Assembly: GCF_016863315.1 (NCBI RefSeq)
Contig: NZ_BOOQ01000030.1
Span: 124,001-188,000, forward strand
Direction: 5' to 3'
Length of the DNA stretch: 64,000 nt
Source of the DNA: Planotetraspora silvatica
GTDB taxonomy: Bacteria > Actinomycetota > Actinomycetes > Streptosporangiales > Streptosporangiaceae
The translations under genes were made by a program, and so were the position numbers. The notes below the pieces were generated by a model. It made no database searches. It was not told the DNA's origin and saw only the letters and a program-made list of their open reading frames with translations. Positions 16,619 through 25,659 of the stretch are shown here, one piece after another. The stretch's first letter is position 1, and every line of letters starts with the position of its first letter.

Positions 16619-18239
16619 ACAGGCCTCCAGACCAGGCGACGAGATCTTCGACGCTGCGGGCCGCCAGCAGGGAACGTCGCGCCCGGCGGACGTCGACCTT
16701 GAGGTCCTCGGGCAGCGCGACCAGACCGTCGCGGCGCAGTGCCTCGACGCGCCGCTCGTCCAGGCGCCGGCCGACCGGGGTGGCGCCCGCGATCGCGGCC
16801 AGCGCTTCCCGCCGGTCGGCCAGGCCGGCGGCCTTGTAGAGATAGGCCACGCCCTCTTCCGTGACCACGTGGCTGACGTCGTCGCCGTAGATCATGATCG
16901 GCGGGATCGGCATGCCGGAGTCCTTGCCCACCTGGACCGCGTCCAGCGACTCGACGAACACCGGAGTGCCGCCGGAGCGGAAGGTCTGGGTGATCTGCAC
17001 GACGAGTTTGCGTCCCCGCAGTGCGGGGGCCTCACCGGTGAGCAGGCTCAGCCATGCGGGGGAGGCGTGCCTGCGGCCGTGCGGATCGTGTCCCATGTTG
17101 GGGGCGCCGCCGAAACCGGTGAGACGGCCCTCGGTCACGGTGGAGGAGTTCGCGTCGGCGTCGATCTGCAGCGACGACCCGATGAACATGTCCACGGCGT
17201 ACTGACCGGCGAGCTGGCACAACACCCGGTTCGAGCGGAGCGATCCGTCGCCGCCGGTGAAGAACACGTCGGGGCGGGCGGCGACGTAGCGCTCCGTGCC
17301 GGGTTCGCCGCCGAAACAGTGCACCGACTCGACCCAGCCGCTCTCGATGGCGGGGATGAGCGTCGGATGCGGGTTGAGCGTCCAGTGCCTGCAGATCTTC
17401 CCCCGCAGGCCCAGTTCCTCGCCGTAGGTGGGCAGGATGAGTTCGATCGCGGCGGTGTCGAAGCCGATGCCGTGATTCAGCGTCGTCACCTCGTGCCGTT
17501 CGTAGACGCCGCGCAGAGCCAGCATGGCCATCAGGATGCTCACCTGGCCGATTTCCCGGGGGTCCCGGGTGAACAGCGGTTCCAGCACGTACGGCCGGGG
17601 GCTCTCCACGATGAGGTCCACCCAGTCGCCGGGGATGTCCACTCGGGGAACCCGCTCCACCAGTTCGTTGACCTGGACCAGCACCACCCCGCCGCGGAAC
17701 GCCGCCGCCTCCGCGATGGTCGGGGTGTCTTCCGTGCCGGGGCCGGTGTACAGGTTTCCCTCGCGGTCCGCCTGCTCGGCGCAGAGCAGCGCGACATCCG
17801 GAGTGAGGTCGACGAACATCCGCGCGTACAACTCGACGTAGGTGTGGACCGCCCCGACCTCGACCTTGCCGTCGGCGAGCAACTGCGCCATGCGCACGCT
17901 CTGCGGGCCGGCGTACGCGAAGTCGAGACGGCGGGCCACGCCGCGCTCGAAGACGTCCAGATGCTCACGCAGGCTGATCGAGGAGATCAGCAGATGCAGG
18001 TCGTGGAGCACGCCCGGATCGCAATCGGCCAGCGCCTCGGCGAGGAAGTCCGCCTGTTTCTGGTTGTCGCCCTCCAGCGCGACCCGATCACCCGGACGCA
18101 GCAGCGACTGCAGGGCGTCGCGCATCCGCCCGGCGTCCAGCACCCGGCCCGAGGTGAAGGAGCGCACCGCCTCCAACCGCTCCCGCTTCGCCGTCCGCCG
18201 CTGGGTCCAGTCCCGGGGTGCCGCCCTCGCGGGCGTCAC
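16587..18239 (-). CDS. mdcA: Malonate decarboxylase alpha subunit MdcA (acetyl-S-ACP:malonate ACP transferase)
   Basis: 550 residues from a GTG at 18239, a length that agrees with characterised MdcA proteins. The open frame reaches an ATG at 18365, but that would put an inverted-repeat operator (18290-18308) inside the coding sequence and add a non-conserved N-terminus, so I prefer the GTG; its ribosome site (GGGCAGG) is weak. Recognisable stretches are RDWTQRRTAKRERL at the start, GDNQKQADFLAEAL, and TLNHGIGFDTAAIELILP. It exchanges acetyl for malonyl on the carrier protein. It is the first gene of mdcABCDEGH; no mdcF transporter gene or mdc regulator lies nearby. Confidence 0.92.
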   Translation of the reverse strand: MTPARAAPRDWTQRRTAKRERLEAVRSFTSGRVLDAGRMRDALQSLLRPGDRVALEGDNQKQADFLAEALADCDPGVLHDLHLLISSISLREHLDVFERGVARRLDFAYAGPQSVRMAQLLADGKVEVGAVHTYVELYARMFVDLTPDVALLCAEQADREGNLYTGPGTEDTPTIAEAAAFRGGVVLVQVNELVERVPRVDIPGDWVDLIVESPRPYVLEPLFTRDPREIGQVSILMAMLALRGVYERHEVTTLNHGIGFDTAAIELILPTYGEELGLRGKICRHWTLNPHPTLIPAIESGWVESVHCFGGEPGTERYVAARPDVFFTGGDGSLRSNRVLCQLAGQYAVDMFIGSSLQIDADANSSTVTEGRLTGFGGAPNMGHDPHGRRHASPAWLSLLTGEAPALRGRKLVVQITQTFRSGGTPVFVESLDAVQVGKDSGMPIPPIMIYGDDVSHVVTEEGVAYLYKAAGLADRREALAAIAGATPVGRRLDERRVEALRRDGLVALPEDLKVDVRRARRSLLAARSVEDLVAWSGGLYDPPAQFRTW

Positions 18240-18289
18240 GGCCTGCCCAATGCCGTCATCCGTCCGTGATGCCTCGAACGGCGGCGCAA

Positions 18290-18308
18290 TTAACTCAAAG
18301 GCAGTTAA
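18290..18308. promoter_or_regulatory. Candidate operator of the mdc operon
   Basis: TTAACT, a 7-bp spacer, then AGTTAA: a perfect inverted repeat in an AT-rich patch about 50-70 bp upstream of the preferred mdcA start. It lies between the divergent mdc operon and kinase gene. A GntR- or LysR-type regulator is plausible; no such gene is adjacent. Confidence 0.5.
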
Positions 18309-18331
18309 AACGTCACAGGCTCGATCGGGCT

Positions 18332-18343
18332 GGAAGCGCTTCC
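18332..18343. promoter_or_regulatory. Perfect 12-bp palindrome GGAAGCGCTTCC
   Basis: The AGCGCT centre and symmetric flanks are typical of LacI-family operators. It lies 24 bp beyond the TTAACT repeat, in the same 191-bp divergent region, so it may serve either the mdc operon or the kinase gene. Confidence 0.45.
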
Positions 18344-18430
18344 CGGGCCGCGTGTTTCCTGACAAGATCCAACATGGGCGGTCATCAGTGATGTCGCCGA
18401 GGATTTCTTGTCGAAGATGGGCGAGCGCGG

Positions 18431-20449
18431 ATGGATCCTCTCCAACCGGGCGATCCGGCGCAGGTCGGCACGTATCGGCTACTGGGGCGTCTCGGCGCGG
18501 GCGGCATGGGGCAGGTGTTCTTCGGACGCTCGCCCGGAGGACGCCCGGTCGCGGTCAAACTCATCCGTCCCGAGCACGCCGGCAGCGAGCAGTTCCGCGC
18601 CAGGTTCGCCAGGGAGGTCGAGGCCGCCCGGAGCGTGGGCGGTTTCCACACCGCGCCGGTCGTCGACGCCGACCCGTCCGCCGACCCGCCCTGGATGGTG
18701 ACGGCGTACATCCCGGGGCCGTCCCTGCAGGAGGCCGTCGTCCAATACGGTCCGCTGCCTCCGGAGGCGATCCGGTCCCTGGGCGCGGGTCTGGCCGAAG
18801 GCCTCGCCGCCATCCACAGGTCCGGGCTCGTGCACCGGGATCTGAAACCCGCCAACGTGATCCTGGCCACCGACGGGCCACGCGTGATCGACTTCGGCAT
18901 CGCCCGTGCCCTGGACGGCGCGGGCGGTGTGACCCTCACCGGCGCCGTCGTCGGCACCTTCGCGTACATGTCCCCCGAGCAGGTCCGGGCGGAGCAGGTC
19001 GGGCCGGCCGGCGACGCCTTCTCCCTGGGCTGCGTCCTCGCCTACGCCGCCACGGGCCACAGCCCCTTCGACGCGGGATCCATCGCCGCCGTCGTGCACC
19101 GCGTCATCAGTGAGCCTCCCGACCTCGTCGGTGTGCCCCTGGGGAACGGGCTGCGTGACCTGATCACCGCCTGCCTGGCCAAGGACCCGGCGGCCAGGCC
19201 GTCCATGAGTGACATCCTGGCCCGGCTGAGCGCACCCGGCGCCGGTGACCTGCCGCCCACCGTCGTCGACATGATCACATCGAGGGAGTCGCAGTCGCGC
19301 GCCGCCCTCGAGAATCACGGCGGTCACACGGCGACGGAGCACCTGGAGGCGCCGCCGCCCCCGCCCGCACCCCGGTTGATCAGGCGCCGCTCGGTGCTCA
19401 TCGGCGGGCTCGCCGCCGCGGCCGCGATCTCCGTGCCCGCGATCGTCATCGTCGCGGCCTCCGACGATCCCCCAGGCGACACCGGCCCGGCGCCCAGCCG
19501 CTCCGCGGAACCCGAAGTCACCGCTCGCCCCGAGTTCGCCGTCCAGCCCGAGATCGCCGCGAGCCCTCCCGCCGAGATCCTCACCTACGAAGGTTCTCCC
19601 GGCGATCCCTCCGTCACCCAGATGGACTTCAGCCCGGACGGCTCGATCCTCGCCTGCGGGAACGGCTCGGGAGACATCCGCATGTGGAACGTGGCCTCCA
19701 AGCGTTCCATCGCCGACTTCGAGGGCCACGACGACTCCGTCAGATCTGTTGCCTTCAGCCCGGACGGCAAGACGCTCGCGAGCGGGAGCATGGACCTGAC
19801 CGTCCGGCTGTGGGACGTCGCGACCGGGCGCACCACCGCCGTCCTCACCGATCACACCGACTATGTCTGGACGGTGGCGTTCAGCCCCGACGGCAGGACC
19901 CTGGCGAGTGCCGGCTGGGACGGCACCGTCCGCCTGTGGGACGTCGCGACCGGGCGCACCGTCGACGTCCTCACCACCGACGACAGCGTCTTCGGAGTCG
20001 CCTACAGCCCTGACGGCGAGCTCCTCGCGACCAGTGACGGCGGAACGGTCCGGCTGTGGGGCACCTCGTCGGGACGTTCCGTGGCCGTGTTCCCCGAGGA
20101 GCCGGAGCCGGTCGACGCGGTGGTCTTCAGCCCCGACGGCAGGACTCTCGCCGGCGCCTGCGGCGACGACGTCCTGTTATGGGATGTGGACAGCCGGCGC
20201 CTCATCGGCACCCTCGCCGGCCACACGGACAGTGTCGCGGGCCTGGCGTTCAGCCCGGACGGCGGAACGCTCGCCAGCAGCGGCTTCGACGGCGCCGTCC
20301 GGCTGTGGGACATGACATTCAGCAGGCCCACCAAGGTCCTGACCGGTCACACCGACATCGTGCTGTCGGTGGCGTTCAGCCCGGACGGAGGAATCCTGGC
20401 CAGCGGGAGCGGCGATCTCACCGTCCGGCTGTGGAACCTGAAGGGGTGA
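18431..20449 (+). CDS. Ser/Thr protein kinase with C-terminal WD40 beta-propeller
   Basis: 672 residues. The kinase domain spans about 13-265: glycine loop GAGGMG (22-27), Lys43 in AVKLI, catalytic HRDLKPAN (135-142, Asp137), DFG at 154-156, and SPEQ in the APE position. A Pro-rich linker follows, then one transmembrane helix at about 321-343 after three Arg, then a Pro/Glu-rich stalk and seven WD40 repeats from residue 390 on, each with FSPDG...VRLWD. The kinase is inside the membrane and the propeller outside, by the positive-inside rule. A TTA leucine codon sits at 20177-20179, rare in such genomes and, if the organism has a bldA-like system, a possible developmental brake. Its partners are unknown. 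Confidence 0.95.
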   Translation: MDPLQPGDPAQVGTYRLLGRLGAGGMGQVFFGRSPGGRPVAVKLIRPEHAGSEQFRARFAREVEAARSVGGFHTAPVVDADPSADPPWMVTAYIPGPSLQEAVVQYGPLPPEAIRSLGAGLAEGLAAIHRSGLVHRDLKPANVILATDGPRVIDFGIARALDGAGGVTLTGAVVGTFAYMSPEQVRAEQVGPAGDAFSLGCVLAYAATGHSPFDAGSIAAVVHRVISEPPDLVGVPLGNGLRDLITACLAKDPAARPSMSDILARLSAPGAGDLPPTVVDMITSRESQSRAALENHGGHTATEHLEAPPPPPAPRLIRRRSVLIGGLAAAAAISVPAIVIVAASDDPPGDTGPAPSRSAEPEVTARPEFAVQPEIAASPPAEILTYEGSPGDPSVTQMDFSPDGSILACGNGSGDIRMWNVASKRSIADFEGHDDSVRSVAFSPDGKTLASGSMDLTVRLWDVATGRTTAVLTDHTDYVWTVAFSPDGRTLASAGWDGTVRLWDVATGRTVDVLTTDDSVFGVAYSPDGELLATSDGGTVRLWGTSSGRSVAVFPEEPEPVDAVVFSPDGRTLAGACGDDVLLWDVDSRRLIGTLAGHTDSVAGLAFSPDGGTLASSGFDGAVRLWDMTFSRPTKVLTGHTDIVLSVAFSPDGGILASGSGDLTVRLWNLKG

Positions 20450-20478
20450 CCACAGCCGGACCGCTCAGGCGTGATCGC

Positions 20479-21522
20479 TCACTTGAGCATGACCTTGATG
20501 GACTCCCGGGAGGCCATCGCGGCATACCCCTGGGCCACGTCCTCCAGCGGGAGCGTGGTGTCGAAGACCGGGCCGGGATCGAGGGTGCCCTCCACGATCC
20601 GCGAGATCAGGTCGGGGAGGTACCTGCGGACGGGAGCGACCCCGAGATTCAGGCTCAGATGGTGGATGAGGGGCTGGAACAGCGGCAACTCCGGCATCGT
20701 GTGCGGCATGCCGACCGCGCCGATCGCTCCTCCCTCGCGGGCCATGCCGACGGCCATCGCCCAGGACTCGGGCGTGCCGACCGCTTCCACCACATGGCGG
20801 ACGCCCAGGCCGCCGGTCCTTTCGCGGACGGCCGCGATGCCCTCGTCGCCCCGCTCGGCGATGACGTCCGTCGCTCCGAACGCCTTGCCGATCGCGGCGC
20901 GGTCTGCGTGCCGGCTCATCAGGAAGATCCGGTCGGCCCCGAGGACGGCCTTCGCCCCGAGCACCGCGCACAGTCCGACCGCCCCGTCGCCGATGACGGC
21001 CACCGCCGAACCTTCGGTGACCCCGGCCATGACTGCTCCGTGCAGCCCCGTGGCCATCACGTCGGAGGTGGACAGGAGCGCGGCGTACAGCGACTCGTCG
21101 ACTCCGCTCACGCCGCCCGGCACGGCCACGAGGGTTCCGTCCGCCTGGGGAACCCGCACGGCCTCGCCCTGGCCGCCGTCGGTGCCCGGCGCGCCGAAGG
21201 TGCCGCCGTTGGCGCACGAGCTCTGGATCCCGTCCACGCAGGCCGGGCAGGTGTTGTCGGACCATTTGAAGGGCGCGACGACGAGGTCGCCGGGGTGGAG
21301 AGTCCGGACCTCGTCGCCGACCTCCTCGACGATGCCCATGAATTCGTGGCCCAGCCGGGATCGCTCGGCGCGGTTGATGACGCCGCGGTAGGACCACAGG
21401 TCCGAACCGCAGACGCAGGAACGGAGAACCCTGACCACGGCGTCGGTGGGCTGGGACAACGACGCGTCGGGCACGTCGTCGACGACGACGTTCCCAGCGG
21501 ACAGGTAGAGAGCGGCACGCAC
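20479..21522 (-). CDS. Zinc-dependent alcohol dehydrogenase (MDR family)
   Basis: 347 residues. Catalytic zinc ligands are recognisable as Cys38 in VCGSD and His59-Glu60 in GHE. The nucleotide loop GDGAVG follows at about 178. The structural-zinc lobe has only three cysteines (92, 95, 103) instead of the usual four, so that site may be empty or use another ligand. It oxidises an alcohol or reduces a carbonyl with NAD(P); the substrate is unknown. It converges with the kinase gene and lies 49 bp beyond the start-distal end of the reductase/amidase fusion on the same strand, so it is probably its operon partner and may belong to the peptide or amide pathway. Confidence 0.88.
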   Translation of the reverse strand: MRAALYLSAGNVVVDDVPDASLSQPTDAVVRVLRSCVCGSDLWSYRGVINRAERSRLGHEFMGIVEEVGDEVRTLHPGDLVVAPFKWSDNTCPACVDGIQSSCANGGTFGAPGTDGGQGEAVRVPQADGTLVAVPGGVSGVDESLYAALLSTSDVMATGLHGAVMAGVTEGSAVAVIGDGAVGLCAVLGAKAVLGADRIFLMSRHADRAAIGKAFGATDVIAERGDEGIAAVRERTGGLGVRHVVEAVGTPESWAMAVGMAREGGAIGAVGMPHTMPELPLFQPLIHHLSLNLGVAPVRRYLPDLISRIVEGTLDPGPVFDTTLPLEDVAQGYAAMASRESIKVMLK

Positions 21523-21571
21523 GGAGAGTTCGCCTTCGTTCGGGGGTTGACGTAGGGGTCGGGGGAGCGGG

Positions 21572-23716
21572 TCAGTGCACGACGGGGGTGCGGGCCTCGA
21601 CGGCCAGCGCCGACTCCACGTAACCGGCGGCCGCGAGCAGTCCCATGTCGGTGCCGAGCGGGGACGACAGCTGAAGCCCGATCGGAAGGCCGTCCGCGCT
21701 CCAGCCGCAGGGCAGCACCAGCGCCGGTGCTCCGGTGAGGTTGTGGACGCCGGTGAACATCCCCTCGGCGGCGCCTTCGGGGGTGTCGACCGGAGGTGTG
21801 GTGACCGGCGCGACGAAGGGTGCGGCGGGAGTCAGCAGGACGTCGATTCCGGCATAGACCTCGGCCGCGGCGGGCAGCAGCCGCTCCCGCCTCGCCAGGG
21901 CTTCGCGGTAGTCGGCCTCGCTCACGCCGGAGCCGGAACGCAGCAGCCGCAGGGTCTCCGGGCCGTAGTGGCCGGGGTCGTCCGTCACCCGCGCGCCATG
22001 CAGCTGCCAGGCCTCGAACAGCAGGATGTCGGAGAACGTCTCCTCCAGCTCAGCGAACACCGATCCGTCGACCTCGGCGATCGGGCAGCCGGCGTCGCGC
22101 AGGACGCCGATCGCGTCGCGCACCGCGGCCGCCACATCCGGCTCAACCTCGGCGTGTTCGAGCTGACCTGGCAGGACGCCGATCCGCAGCGCCGTGCCGC
22201 TCAGGGTCTGCGGCCCGGCACCGGTCAGGGCCGAGAAGACCTCGGCCGTGGTCGCGACGTCGCGGGCGAGCAGTCCCACATGGTCCAGTGTCGGCGCGAG
22301 CGCCTCGACGCCGTCCACGGGCAGCGCGCCATAACTCGGCTTGAACCCGACGGTGGCGCAGTAGTGCGCCGGGATCCGGATCGAGCCGCCGGTGTCCGTG
22401 CCCAGCGCGACCGCGCAGGCGCCCACTCCGACCAGAGCGGCCGAGCCCCCGCTGGACCCGCCGGCGGTCCGTTTCGGGTTGTACGGATTCATCGCCTCGG
22501 GCACGTCCGGGTGGACCGCGCCGGCCGCGTACTCGAGCAGCGACGTGGCCGCGAAGACGTCCGCTCCGGCGGAGCGCAGCGTCGTGATGATCGGGGCGTC
22601 GGCCGTGGCCGGTTCTGAGCGCATCGACGCGGCGTTGCCGTTGCCGCGCGGGTGGCCCGCGATGTCGATCAGGTCCTTGACCGCGATCTGCACGCCGTGC
22701 AGCGGTCCTTCCGGTGCGCGCGAGGGCGCGTGGAACAACGTGACCACGGCGTTCAGCGGCCGGCCGAGTCGTTCCGACCGTTCGTAGGCGGCGAGCAGTT
22801 CCAGGTTGGCCACCTCGCAGGTGCGCTCGCCCCGCTCGATCGCCTTGATGAGCTCCCCGGTGTAGGTCGTCAGCGGCCCGGCGAGGTCGTGCAACAGGTC
22901 GTCGACCTCGGTCTTGCGCTTGCGGACCATCAGGTCGCGGTAGATGCCGCTGTGGGACTTCGCGCTGTTGCGGTTGAAGGTGACCAGCCGGGCGAGTGAG
23001 CCCTCGAGGTCGTCGGGCTCGAAACCGTCGAATCCCTCGGGCTTCACCGGCGCCTGCGCGAGCACCTCCCGGGCGATGGCGAGCATGAGCGGACGCCACC
23101 GCGGCGCCTCCAGGGAGTCGGCGATGGACAGGTCGGAGACCGCGCCGGCGTAGAGCATCGCGCCGTAGGCCTCCTTGCCCCAGAGGAATCCCATGATGTT
23201 GCCGGTGGCCTCGGCGTAGGGGAGCGCCGCGACGAGTTCGCGGACCCGCGGGGTGATCTCGCCGCCGGTCGACTCGCCGACGCGGAACGTGCCGATGTTG
23301 CCCTGCATGATCCGGCCGGGAGCGAGCACGTCCGCGCCGAAGTTCACGAAGCTCACGAGGAGCCGGTGGGCGCCGACCACGGCGGAGAGCGCGTCGGCGG
23401 TCAGGCCGTTCTGGAAGCTGACCAGGTAGCCGTCGGGGGCGAGCCGATCGCGGACGAGTTCCGCGGCCTGGGCGGTGTGATGGCTCTTGACGGCGATCGC
23501 GACGTGGTCCAGCCGGTCCGGCAGGTCTTCGGGGGTGACGGCCCGCGCCGCCACCGTGAAGTTCTCGACCGGTCCTTCGATGGACAGGCCGTCCCGGTTG
23601 ATCACCTCGACATGCGCCGGGTCGGCGTCGCAGAACAGCACGTCATGGCCGGCGCGGATCATGTGGGCGCCGATCGTTCCGCCGATCGCACCGGCGCCGA
23701 TGATGGTCAACTGCAT
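21572..23716 (-). CDS. Two-domain fusion: ketopantoate-reductase-like domain + amidase-signature amidase
   Basis: 714 residues in one uninterrupted frame. Residues 1 to about 310 are a PanE/ApbA-type reductase: dinucleotide motif G7-x-G9-x-x-G12, Lys77 in AVKSHHT and Lys181 in WGKEAYG. The asparagine that follows the catalytic Lys by four residues in E. coli PanE is glycine here, so pantoate synthesis is doubtful. Residues about 330-714 are an amidase-signature enzyme with the full Ser-cisSer-Lys triad: Lys347 (VQIAVKD), Ser421 (GGSSGGS) and Ser445 (GTDTGGS). The protein could reduce a 2-oxo acid or dehydro-residue and hydrolyse an amide of the same molecule. It is transcribed divergently from the oligopeptide transporter operon. 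Split genes are the rule elsewhere; a fusion is unusual. Confidence 0.88.
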   Translation of the reverse strand: MQLTIIGAGAIGGTIGAHMIRAGHDVLFCDADPAHVEVINRDGLSIEGPVENFTVAARAVTPEDLPDRLDHVAIAVKSHHTAQAAELVRDRLAPDGYLVSFQNGLTADALSAVVGAHRLLVSFVNFGADVLAPGRIMQGNIGTFRVGESTGGEITPRVRELVAALPYAEATGNIMGFLWGKEAYGAMLYAGAVSDLSIADSLEAPRWRPLMLAIAREVLAQAPVKPEGFDGFEPDDLEGSLARLVTFNRNSAKSHSGIYRDLMVRKRKTEVDDLLHDLAGPLTTYTGELIKAIERGERTCEVANLELLAAYERSERLGRPLNAVVTLFHAPSRAPEGPLHGVQIAVKDLIDIAGHPRGNGNAASMRSEPATADAPIITTLRSAGADVFAATSLLEYAAGAVHPDVPEAMNPYNPKRTAGGSSGGSAALVGVGACAVALGTDTGGSIRIPAHYCATVGFKPSYGALPVDGVEALAPTLDHVGLLARDVATTAEVFSALTGAGPQTLSGTALRIGVLPGQLEHAEVEPDVAAAVRDAIGVLRDAGCPIAEVDGSVFAELEETFSDILLFEAWQLHGARVTDDPGHYGPETLRLLRSGSGVSEADYREALARRERLLPAAAEVYAGIDVLLTPAAPFVAPVTTPPVDTPEGAAEGMFTGVHNLTGAPALVLPCGWSADGLPIGLQLSSPLGTDMGLLAAAGYVESALAVEARTPVVH

Positions 23717-23984
23717 GAGGGATCCGCCCTAGTTTGGTAGCTCTTGGGGGGCTTTGCCGTCGGACACTACCTGAACCGATTTGAATGCTCTAGTCTGCAT
23801 CTGCTGGTGAACTCGGGACGGCGACCTTACGTATGACAGCTGATTCGCTCGTAATCTTTGCGAAACGTAGAAGTGCTCGAATACCTCATGGCCGCGCCCG
23901 ATCAGCCTCCGATCGGATCCCCCCGGGCCTCTCCGAACCGTTCTGATCCACAGAGCACGACCGTGAAACCCATGAAGGATAGGC
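23717..23984. promoter_or_regulatory. Divergent promoter region between the fusion gene and the transporter operon
   Basis: 268 bp without a gene, AT-richer than the flanks around 23760-23880 (for example TTGAATGCTCTAGTCTGCAT). It must hold the promoters for both directions. I find no strong palindrome. GAAGGA lies 5 bp upstream of the ATG of the binding-protein gene. Confidence 0.5.
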
Positions 23985-25619
23985 ATGTCTGACCAGAGCC
24001 ATGACGCGTTGAACACCTCGCACTCGGAGATACCCCCGGGCCTCAGGGTCCCCGCGATCAGCAGGCGCCGGATGCTCCAACTGGGCGCCCTCGGCATAGG
24101 AGCCTTCTCCGCTGCGCCGCTGCTGGCCGCCTGCGGGTCCACCTCGACCACCTCGCAGGCCACCTCGGGCGGGACCAAGAAGGGAGGCAACCTCGTCATC
24201 GTCCGCGACCACGACGCGGTGAACATGGACAAGACGACGGTGTTCAGCAACGGCTCGATCTGGATCTACAACCAGATGTACGAGCCGCTGGTGGCCATGA
24301 CGGACGACGGCCAAGGGGTGAAGCCCTGGCTCGCGGAGAGCTACGAGATGTCGCCGGACAACCTGTCCTGCACGCTGAAGCTCAGGCAGGGCGTGAAGTT
24401 CCACAACGGCCAGCCGATGACCTCGGCCGACGTGAAGTTCTCCATCGACGAGTCGAGCAAGACCAAGGGCGGCTGGGAGTTCATCAACTCCGCGATCAAG
24501 GAGGTGACCACCCCGGACGACTACACCGTCGTGGTGACCACCAAGTACCCGTGGGCGCCGCTGCTGGCCGACCTGAGCTGCCCGAACAACGGCATCATCC
24601 CCAAGGACTACGCGGGCAAGACCAAGGACGAGTTCTACGCCGCCCCGATCGCGACCGGCCCGTTCATGTGGGACACCTGGCAGAAGGGCAGCTCTCTCAC
24701 ACTGAAGAAGCACCCGTCCTACTGGCAGCCGGGCAAGCCGTACCTGGACTCGGTCACCTGGAAGGTGGTCGCGGACAGCAACGCCCGCGCGCTCCAGCTG
24801 CAGGGCGGGCAGGCGCACATCAACGAGGCTCCGCCGTTCTCCAGCATCGCGCAGCTCAAGAACACGCCCAATGTGAAGGTCGATGTGTTCCCGTCCACCA
24901 GGACGGACTACATCATGATGAACTTCACCAAGAAGCCGTACGACGACGTGCACGTGCGCCGCGCCATCTCCTACGCCGTCGACCGGGAGGCGCTGGTCAA
25001 GAACATCCTGTTCGGCTACGGCACCCCGGCGAACTCGTTCATGATGCCGTCCACGCCGTACTACGACAAGAACACCCCCGGCATCCAGTACGACATGGCC
25101 AAGGCCAAGGAGGAGATGAGCCAGTCGAGCGTGCCGAACGGCTTCACCACCACCTGGCTGGCCATGTCCGGCGACGCGGTGGACGCGGCGATCGCGCAGG
25201 TCCTGCAGGCGTCGCTGAAGGAACTCGGCATCACCATGAACATCCAGAACGTGGACCCGAGCGCTCAGCACGACCTGACCGGCAAACTCCAGTACGAGAT
25301 CGCGCACTCGTACTGGACGATGGACCTCGCCGACCCCGACGAACTGGCGCAGTTCGCGCTCGACCCGACGACCGGCGGGCACTCCTTCGACACCGGCTTC
25401 AACGACCCGTCGATCATCGACCTGGTGCACCAGGCGCAGAAGGAGTTCGACAAGACCAAGCGCCAGGACCTGTACAGCCAGCTCCAGCTGAAGGCCGCCG
25501 AGTCCGCGTTCATGGCGTTCCTGTTCTACACGCCGTTCCCGTACTCGACCTCCAGCAAGGTCCAGGGCTTCAAGGTCCTGCCCACCGGCTCCTACCACAT
25601 GGAAGACGTCTCCTTCTGA
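23985..25619 (+). CDS. ABC transporter substrate-binding lipoprotein, oligopeptide/dipeptide family (SBP family 5)
   Basis: 544 residues. The N-terminus carries a twin-arginine signal SRRRMLQ (26-32) followed by a lipobox LLAAC with Cys50, so it is a Tat-exported lipoprotein on the outer face of the membrane. The mature part follows the DppA/OppA plan: YEPLVAM, LAESYEMSPD, KLRQGVKFHNGQPMTSADVKFS, and ARALQLQGGQAHI. It captures a peptide-like ligand and hands it to the permeases encoded downstream. It is the first gene of a tightly packed operon reaching at least to the MaoC gene. Ligand cannot be deduced directly; the downstream enzymes suggest an unusual peptide. Confidence 0.95.
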   Translation: MSDQSHDALNTSHSEIPPGLRVPAISRRRMLQLGALGIGAFSAAPLLAACGSTSTTSQATSGGTKKGGNLVIVRDHDAVNMDKTTVFSNGSIWIYNQMYEPLVAMTDDGQGVKPWLAESYEMSPDNLSCTLKLRQGVKFHNGQPMTSADVKFSIDESSKTKGGWEFINSAIKEVTTPDDYTVVVTTKYPWAPLLADLSCPNNGIIPKDYAGKTKDEFYAAPIATGPFMWDTWQKGSSLTLKKHPSYWQPGKPYLDSVTWKVVADSNARALQLQGGQAHINEAPPFSSIAQLKNTPNVKVDVFPSTRTDYIMMNFTKKPYDDVHVRRAISYAVDREALVKNILFGYGTPANSFMMPSTPYYDKNTPGIQYDMAKAKEEMSQSSVPNGFTTTWLAMSGDAVDAAIAQVLQASLKELGITMNIQNVDPSAQHDLTGKLQYEIAHSYWTMDLADPDELAQFALDPTTGGHSFDTGFNDPSIIDLVHQAQKEFDKTKRQDLYSQLQLKAAESAFMAFLFYTPFPYSTSSKVQGFKVLPTGSYHMEDVSF

Positions 25620-25659
25620 TCAGGAGTACGCCGACCGAACACATGGAGCGACAGAGTCG

